From assembly GCF_963678635.1 (NCBI RefSeq), contig NC_087066.1, forward strand, positions 30,199,301 through 30,263,300: DNA of 64,000 nt, written 5' to 3'. A program made the position numbers and the translations under genes. The DNA comes from Symsagittifera roscoffensis (Eukaryota; Xenacoelomorpha; Acoela; Convolutidae). Shown one piece after another: positions 58,620 to 64,000 of this stretch (its first letter is position 1; each line of letters opens with the position of its first letter). The notes beneath the pieces were generated by a model. That model saw only the letters and a program-made list of their open reading frames with translations, was not told the origin of the DNA and did not search any database.

Positions 58620-58890
58620 AAAATTCAAAACATGCACATCATGATTTGTTCAAGTTCTTCTGGAAAAAATGAAAAAGAAGAAATGCCGAATAAACTGCGT
58701 AAAATCCACACAAATTATCAGTTATTTGAAGAACCATTTGAAGAACCACCAAAAAGGAGTAAGTTGATCTCTTTCTACCCAAAGAATCAGCAAAGTAAAA
58801 ACTTTTGTCCAGTCGAGCAATCATGATCCAGTGTTCTCCTTTGTCATTGCTTGGGGGCTGATTTAACAGTTGCAAAACAATATTTTGTTA
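58620..58890 (-). pseudogene. Adenain-type cysteine protease of a Polinton-like element, decayed
   Basis: The minus ORF 58875-58639 carries GEHWIMIARLDKSFYFADSL (catalytic His codon at 58833-58831, acidic residue in FADS) and TDNLCGFYAVYSAF (catalytic Cys codon at 58710-58708). This is the His ... Asp/Glu ... Cys order of adenovirus-type proteases, which process virion proteins. The spacing between FADSL and TDNLCG is short, suggesting an internal deletion, and there is no proper start. The C-terminus after FQKNLNKS is cut by a stop. Confidence 0.8.
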
Positions 58891-59609
58891 GTTGAGGTAC
58901 TTTATCAGAGGGGTAAAACCCCATGTACTTGAACCTGAGCTCAGGAATTCTTTCAATAATTTGTAGAAGTGAAAAATTATCCAACATGGCAATTGTAAGC
59001 CGATTTACAGCAAAAAATAAACAATTTATTCAATTGATAGTGTACGAAGGAAAAAAGAAGATTTGTGACTTACACGAATTTAGAAATTGAATCAACAGAG
59101 TCCCATACACAAGCCTTATGTAGTGAGCAAAGGTTATTGAACACTGTTTTAGAGTCTAGTTTGAAGAAATTACTCTGGTTTTCACTTAACCAGCATTCAT
59201 TATCTATTTTTTCGGAAATTTTAGCTCTGAAGAAAAACAAAATAGATAGTACAGAGACAATATTGATGGAAAGTCCCAAGAAACTTACAATATTTTATAG
59301 GAACCTGAAAACTCTAAAAAAAAGATTTTTAGCGACTGTTCCGAATTGGTCAGTTTGAATGTTTGATAGTCTTTCTCGTTAACTGGCTCCAAAGGAATTT
59401 GGGAAAGCATTTCTAATCTCAAGCTTTCTCCACTAAAAGCTGGATAATGCAAATGTTCAGCTGCATCCTAAAGTGAAGTCAAGTCGAAAACTAGTATATA
59501 ATGGAGCTGGATATCCATATAATATTGATATGATTTTAAAAATTTTCCATAGGAAGAGCAGGAAAACCTTCGTTAAACTTCATTTGTAAAAGCTCCGTAC
59601 CAAAAATGA
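58891..59609 (-). other. Gap between protease and basic-protein remnants
   Basis: An ORF of 97 codons (59065-59358, plus) and its minus shadow occur here. Neither has a recognisable motif. I call no gene. Confidence 0.35.
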
Positions 59610-59919
59610 CTACTTTGTTTTATACTCAAAATACTTTGCCAAAAATTTCCTAGCGAGAGCGACTGGTTTTCGAACTACTTTTTCGCGGAATGGATATAAT
59701 TCTACGCCTGGATTTCTGTTTTCCACCTCCCAACTGTTTTCGAAAGGTTTTTGTGCCAGCATCTTTCGCAAATGTTTTGAGTTTTTTTCGTCCACTGACA
59801 ACCTCGCCAATCTCTGGAGCAGCAATTTCAAATAAATTTGCTCCGATTATTTTTGCATATGGGACTATATATTTTTGTGATTGATAAACTGAGTATGGAG
59901 TTAAAACAAACTGTTCCAT
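59610..59919 (-). pseudogene. Basic minor-virion-type protein of the Polinton-like block
   Basis: The minus ORF from ATG 59919 has 89 codons. Its N-terminus MEQFVLTPYSVYQ is followed by APEIGEVVSGRKKLKTFAKD and a strongly basic, Gly/Ser/Arg-rich tail (GGGKQKSRRRIISIPRK). This resembles the small core or minor capsid proteins coded beside protease and ATPase in Polintons and adintoviruses. It is shorter than usual, and the N-terminal and basic parts may come from two genes joined by a deletion. The overlapping ORF 59831-59610 is its frame shadow. Confidence 0.5.
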
Positions 59920-59961
59920 TCTAGTTCAATCGCTTAATGACAAAAGGGATGATGATAGATA

Positions 59962-60273
59962 TCAATTGTAACCCTTTAGTTGATATTCTTTTTTGTGTAG
60001 AGGAATTCTTTTTGGTATTAACACTGAAAATTCTTTTCGATATTTTACTACGTCTTCATTCCAAAGGTCTCGAAACTCTCCTTTTAAGATTTTCACCAAA
60101 CACTCGCTTAGAAACTGTACAAAATCTTTTGGATAATTCAGAATGAATTGTTTTCGAAGTCCTAGGGAAATTTTTTGAAATACTGGGAGAATGAAGACGT
60201 ACTGTGTACTCATCGTCCAAAAACATTGTCTCGATTCCAGCTGGTAAAAAAAAGTTTGTTGGAACTGGGCCAC
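59962..60273 (-). pseudogene. Small Polinton-associated protein, C-terminal part
   Basis: The minus frame reads KDFVQFLSECLVKILKGEF and VVKYRKEFSVLIPKR near its end, a helical, basic stretch of the kind coded just after the packaging ATPase in Polinton-like elements. The N-terminal third overlaps the ATPase tail in another frame and is not meaningful. Its role is unknown. Confidence 0.45.
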
Positions 60274-60830
60274 TATTAGAGCAATACCTAAGTGAATTAA
60301 CTGTTTTTGGGGTTAAATCAATAAGCAAATGACCCTAAGTAACAGATGTTGCATCTTGATAACACTCTTTCAATTGAGATCCTAGTTCTAGTTATTGACT
60401 TAATGCATTTTTTTAAAACATTTCTCGGCGACTTGAACAAGACTATGTGTGTATTTTGCAACTCTGCATCTCTTCCCAATTTGCTTTGATGAAATAATTG
60501 TTGTTTGATGAACATTGTATTCAGACCGCTCCCCCATAATGTGTCTCCCAGTAGCGGTATTTTTTTACAAATTGTTTGGAGTTTAATTTTCTTCACAAGA
60601 ATCATCAAATATAAGCAGATACTTAGTTCCGTTTTTGGGAAGATTTTCAATCAAAACAAAGTTTACTCTTTTGATAAATTCAAGGTTTTTTCTTTGCATT
60701 TGACTATAAAGAGGTTGATTTTGTTGATAAAAATGAAAAATTTTTTTACGTTTGCTTGTTGAAAAGTACCAATTTTTAACCAATCATAAATTAGATGATA
60801 ATTTCCAGATCCACTTGGTCAAACTAGGGA
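60274..60830 (-). pseudogene. DNA-packaging ATPase (FtsK/HerA type) of a Polinton-like element, inactive
   Basis: The gene is spread over three minus frames. The nucleotide-binding loop reads PSGSGN at 60818-60801, so the essential Lys is Asn. Then come YDWLKIGTFQ and, one frame over, GTKYLLIFDDSCEE (Walker B, about 60620-60580). QQLFHQSKLGRDAELQNTHI and VLFKSPRN follow in the next ORF (60650-60318), and LLIDLTPKTVNSLRYCSNSG with FLDDEYTVRLHSPS in the last (60328 onward). Order and words identify the ATPase that pumps DNA into capsids of Polinton/adintovirus-type elements. At least two frameshifts. Confidence 0.8.
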
Positions 60831-62462
60831 ATTAAAAATTCGTTCTTTGGCAGCTATTATTTTATTCATAGTTTTGGAGAAGGTAGAATAGTACCGACTG
60901 TACTTGATAAAATAGCTACCCAAACGGTCGTTTCTCCACATATTGTGGATAACATTATTCGAACGATTGCACATAACGGCATCAAACTTTAACAAACAAT
61001 TGGCACAAAAAAACTAAAAGATATCTAATTTATGTACGTCCAAACAACTTCCATGATTTTTGTTTATGATTTTCTTCATCAAAAATAAAATTTCCTAAAA
61101 TTACGGGTTTGTCAATTTATTCGAACATCTTAAATACAGAAAGAAAAAATTGACAATGACGCTTGATTGAAGTTTAAAAGGTAGTGCAATAAATTTATTA
61201 TGATTTACAGTTTGGTAAAAAAAATCATTGAGAATATGTTTCGTATGCAAATCCTTTTCTTTCTGCCAAGGAAGAGTTTTTGCATTACGAAATGGGTCGC
61301 TGCTATACCTCCAATTGCATTTTCCAACTTTGAATATTAAATACTGAAACTTTGGGCAAGCGTAGTCACCCAAATTTGTAATCTGTTACAAAAATTCTGA
61401 CAGAATTTTACATTTTTCATAACCTTTTGAAAAAAAAATTCTGTTTCCGTGGCTTCTAAGTTTTTCAATATTTTTTAAAGTTTATTATAATTTTTGTAAC
61501 TGCTGCTCCAAGCGATTCCATGAAAATTATTTGTACACCAAGAAGATTGGGGCGTTGGTTTGAATTTTTTGTGAGGAAGAAAGGAATATCCTACAGTTTG
61601 TCCATCATAATTCTTTCACTATTTTGTTTTCAATATATTCAATATCCAAAAAAACAGGCGCATTCTAATAACTGTTCTCTTTAGAGTTTTGTTGTTAAAA
61701 TAATTAACAATCGAACAATGCATATACTGATTAAGCAAAATTCTAAAAATAAAAACAAAAGTATTCCAGTCACGTGACCAAAAAAGCATGAACTGGGGAG
61801 ACTAGGTCCAACATATCAATACCCAGGTCCTTTTTTTGTACTTGATTTTCCAGAGCCAGCAGAATCATGTAGAATTGCATGTAGTCTGAAGATTTTGGAG
61901 TTTGCAAAAAATAAACCTTACAGGAATTTCCGTATCCAGTTAGATATCCCAAAAGAAATTTTTGGTCCATTTTTTTCAAAATTATGACCGGTTCCAAAAC
62001 AATGCAGGTTCATAGAATTGAATGTTTTTCTTTTTTTAATAGATAGGAAATTTTGCTTTATAGCCTCAAAAACTCTATATCGAGTAATCTATCATATTCT
62101 TCTCTTTGTAGTTGTGAAGATTGATTATTTTTCCATTGATTTCCACTTCTACGGTGTTCTATAAGTTCTACTTTTTGGTATCGGATCGGTATTCTTGTTG
62201 AACTTTTTTTCTACCATTACGCATTACGAGTCCACTCAAAATGGGATATTTGTGAGTCTTTGTCCAAGTTCTGCATGTTTGGTAAATTTTGTGGTTCTAT
62301 AACATTTAGCGAAATTTTTTGGGACTTTTTGGTACAGTAATATGAAAAAGTCCCAAATTATTCTCAAGTTTAAAGTTTAAATTCATTGAAAAACCTATGT
62401 TCCAACTCATACTGATCAATTTTATTACTTACCGAAAAAAAATTTGAGGATAAATAGATATT
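60831..62462 (-). other. Region between ATPase and PC4-like remnants, two unassigned minus ORFs
   Basis: ORF 61997-61770 contains QKFLLGYLTGYGNSCKVYFL and KKDLGIDMLDLVSPVHAF. ORF 61373-61101 contains KFQYLIFKVGKCNWRYSS and LNDFFYQTVNHNKFIALPF. Both look protein-like, have no recognised motif and lie on the strand of the Polinton-like block. Capsid and polymerase genes expected in such an element are not recognisable. Confidence 0.3.
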
Positions 62463-62900
62463 TTACAAAACAAAAAACATAAATAATACAAATTTTTGTA
62501 CATTACCTTTCTCAACAAATATCAGGTCACCCAAAAATTGGGACAGTTCCTTGAAGTCGTTCAAAGTATAGTTGACAGAGGCAACTTGTTTCATTGCTTC
62601 ATTCTCTTTTTCAGTGAAGAGTCGAATCTGAATGTAGGGAGTTTTGTTAGCATTGTACTTCTTGATCGTGACACAAACTTGTCTTCTATTACAAGATGCT
62701 GTGTCATACACTTTGTTGCAGTTAGCAAGCTCCTAATCCATAGTTGACTCCTTGTCAGAAGTAGGAACGAGTCCAAATCCAATATAGGAACAAGTCCAAG
62801 GATTTTAGCATCGTGAATATTAGTATTTATAATTGCCGAGATTACTTCTCCTTCTTTTTCACCAAGATAGTAATGCTGTATTTTTTCAAGTTGTCCCAAC
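62463..62900 (-). pseudogene. PC4-like (transcription coactivator p15 type) domain ORF
   Basis: The minus ORF 62711-62463 reads RRQVCVTIKKYNANKTPYIQ, then IRLFTEKENEAM, then VNYTLNDFKELSQFLGDL. The pattern of strand-strand-charged turn-helix resembles the single-strand DNA binding PC4 fold. The ORF 62899-62591 in another frame carries the upstream part (GQLEKIQHYYLGEKEGEV). A decayed copy lies at 56640-56930. Association with the Polinton-like block is by position and strand. The fold assignment is by resemblance only. Confidence 0.45.
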
Positions 62901-63218
62901 TCATTTTTTTTTTGAATAGTTGAAAGCAGGGTTCAAAATAAATTTTCCCTTTGTAGAATATTTGGGACCAAGCAAATCTTCCAATTATTGTTTGATTTTT
63001 CAAGAATTCAAAATAATTAGGACTCTTATCTTTTCTTGAGTACACTTTTAAAGCGCAATCTGATCAGATGAGGAGAATTGGAGAAATGATGTTGAGATTA
63101 AATGAAAATGGAAGTAAACAATATGAGTCATTCAATCAACCGTAAAAGGAAATAGAACAACAATTGGAATTTTTGTGTGAAGTTTCAAAATATGGAATTG
63201 TGTAGGTGTTAGTTTTCC

Positions 63219-63226
63219 TATATAAA
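63219..63226 (+). promoter_or_regulatory. TATA box candidate
   Basis: TATATAAA lies 33 bases before the ATG of the next ORF. Confidence 0.5.
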
Positions 63227-63258
63227 TCCACAACTCTTGGCAAAAATCACTGTTCCAG

Positions 63259-63765
63259 ATGGCTGCTGCTATGTATCAAGCACTCTCAAGGCTTTGTTCA
63301 GATTATTGTCAAAAAGCGCTATTTATTTCCGTTTCCAGTGATTTTTACGAAAATAATATAGTGACCCGTAATTTTTGTGTCTCTACCCACCATTCTTACT
63401 GTTCTTTGGAAATTTATAAGTTCCACATACTTCTGATTGGTTCATCTTTCGATTGGGTAATTTTCATTTCACATAAAAAATTATTGATTTTCAAATACAG
63501 ATTTTTTTCCAATGTTATTTCATCAACTGGTGACATTCTCAATCAACTTGACCGCGCTGTTAATCTTGATTTGAAATGGAAAGGAGCAGAAAAAAAACCA
63601 CGTGTTGCAAAGGAAAGATTGTTACGCAAAAAATTCAACTGTCGTTATTTATGTTCTAACCAGAAACTAGCTTCCACACAAACTATTGGTTCAGTATTTC
63701 TGGAAAGAGTTCGTAAAGTACAAAACTCAAAATCTGAACATGATTTGTTAAAAATAACTGACTAA
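63259..63765 (+). CDS. Hypothetical ORF, 168 codons
   Basis: ATG at 63259, preceded by a TATA box at the right distance for a very short leader, runs to TAA at 63763-63765. The N-terminal part is Cys/Ser-rich (MAAAMYQALSRLCSDYCQKA), the middle is hydrophobic and aromatic-rich, and the C-terminal 85 residues are basic (LDLKWKGAEKKPRVAKERLL). Inside are two acceptor-like tracts (TTTCCGTTTCCAG at about 63347 and TTTCAAATACAG at 63502). So the middle may be intronic and the last exon may start at 63503. No family is recognised. It might be a gene of, or captured by, the neighbouring Polinton-like block on the opposite strand. Confidence 0.45.
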   Translation: MAAAMYQALSRLCSDYCQKALFISVSSDFYENNIVTRNFCVSTHHSYCSLEIYKFHILLIGSSFDWVIFISHKKLLIFKYRFFSNVISSTGDILNQLDRAVNLDLKWKGAEKKPRVAKERLLRKKFNCRYLCSNQKLASTQTIGSVFLERVRKVQNSKSEHDLLKITD

Positions 63766-64000
63766 TTTTATTGATGGTTACAGATTTGTGAAAAATGATC
63801 AGGTCAACTCTTCAATGAAAAACTAAAGACCTTTTGATAGTTATCTATTTTCATTCCTTTATTTACAAAATTACTGAAAAACATTGAAATATAAATTCAC
63901 AGTTATGAAGGTATGTGCAAAAATCTCTGCAAAATAATAAGCAAGATGTGGCATTTTCTTCTGATTTTCAAGAAGCTGCAAAAAATCGTTTCAAATTTTT
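63766..64000. other. 3' flank
   Basis: AT-rich, no supported feature before the window ends. Confidence 0.4.

Noticed and set aside
61770-61997. Resemblance to piggyBac transposase (GY...KVY and DLGIDMLDL)
   Set aside because: Only loose word similarity; no catalytic Asp context could be placed.
1-64000. CRISPR arrays, rRNA, tRNA genes, operons with ribosome binding sites
   Set aside because: Introns, long non-coding DNA and eukaryotic transposons show a nuclear genome; I saw no rRNA or tRNA pattern and no spaced short repeats of CRISPR type.

Overview
The window looks like AT-rich nuclear DNA of an invertebrate animal. Coding is split into exons with GT-AG introns, there are long non-coding stretches and many dispersed repeats, and Ty3/Gypsy, LINE and Polinton-like (Maverick/adintovirus-type) remnants are present. 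The species cannot be fixed from the sequence. A 200-base N gap lies at 19307-19506. Ordinary ORF calling is a poor guide here: most long ORFs are antisense or spurious, and several real exons are very short.

Layout. 1-8.15 kb: an unrecognised multi-exon gene on the + strand, four exons with matching splice phases, and a partial copy of its own first exon inside intron 1. 8.2-13.1 kb: non-coding with repeat copies. 13.15-19.3 kb and 24.77-30.66 kb: two copies of a roughly 6-kb segment. Each carries a GTCGC-rich repeat with a minisatellite, a small secreted-protein gene (X) and a second small coding exon (Y). A short terminal exon with AATAAA signals lies at 30.66-30.87 kb in copy B; its partner in copy A would fall in the N gap. 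20.47-23.32 kb, between the copies: a decayed Ty3/Gypsy element with the protease-RT-RNase H part missing. 31.9-33.7 kb: a 250-bp direct repeat. 35.5-39.7 kb: a dead LINE with a restriction-like-endonuclease-type C-terminus, bracketed by another direct repeat. 39.98-40.64 kb: a two-exon cystatin gene on the minus strand, the most securely identified host gene. 41-53 kb: AT-rich repeats, two C/G foldbacks and scattered minus-strand coding debris. 55-63 kb: a decayed Polinton-like block on the minus strand with an adenain-type protease, a packaging ATPase, a basic minor-virion-type protein and a small DUF protein. A PC4-like protein at 62.5 kb has a second decayed copy at 56.7 kb. 63.2-63.8 kb: a TATA-led hypothetical ORF.

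Repeat families are named here R1 to R8 for cross-reference, from pairwise matches seen by eye. R1: GTCGC-rich minisatellite element. R2: TCGCGCAAAG element. R3: element with the GGATAGGCGC core. R4: 250-bp direct repeat. R5: repeat bracketing the LINE. R6: TTTGTGCTCGG element. R7: element around AATCAATTTGGTCG. R8: CCATGTTTTAAGATA element.

The mobile elements are all broken (catalytic residues lost, frameshifts, stops) and none appears able to move by itself. The segmental copies show stronger conservation in X and Y coding bases than around them, which argues that X and Y are working genes.
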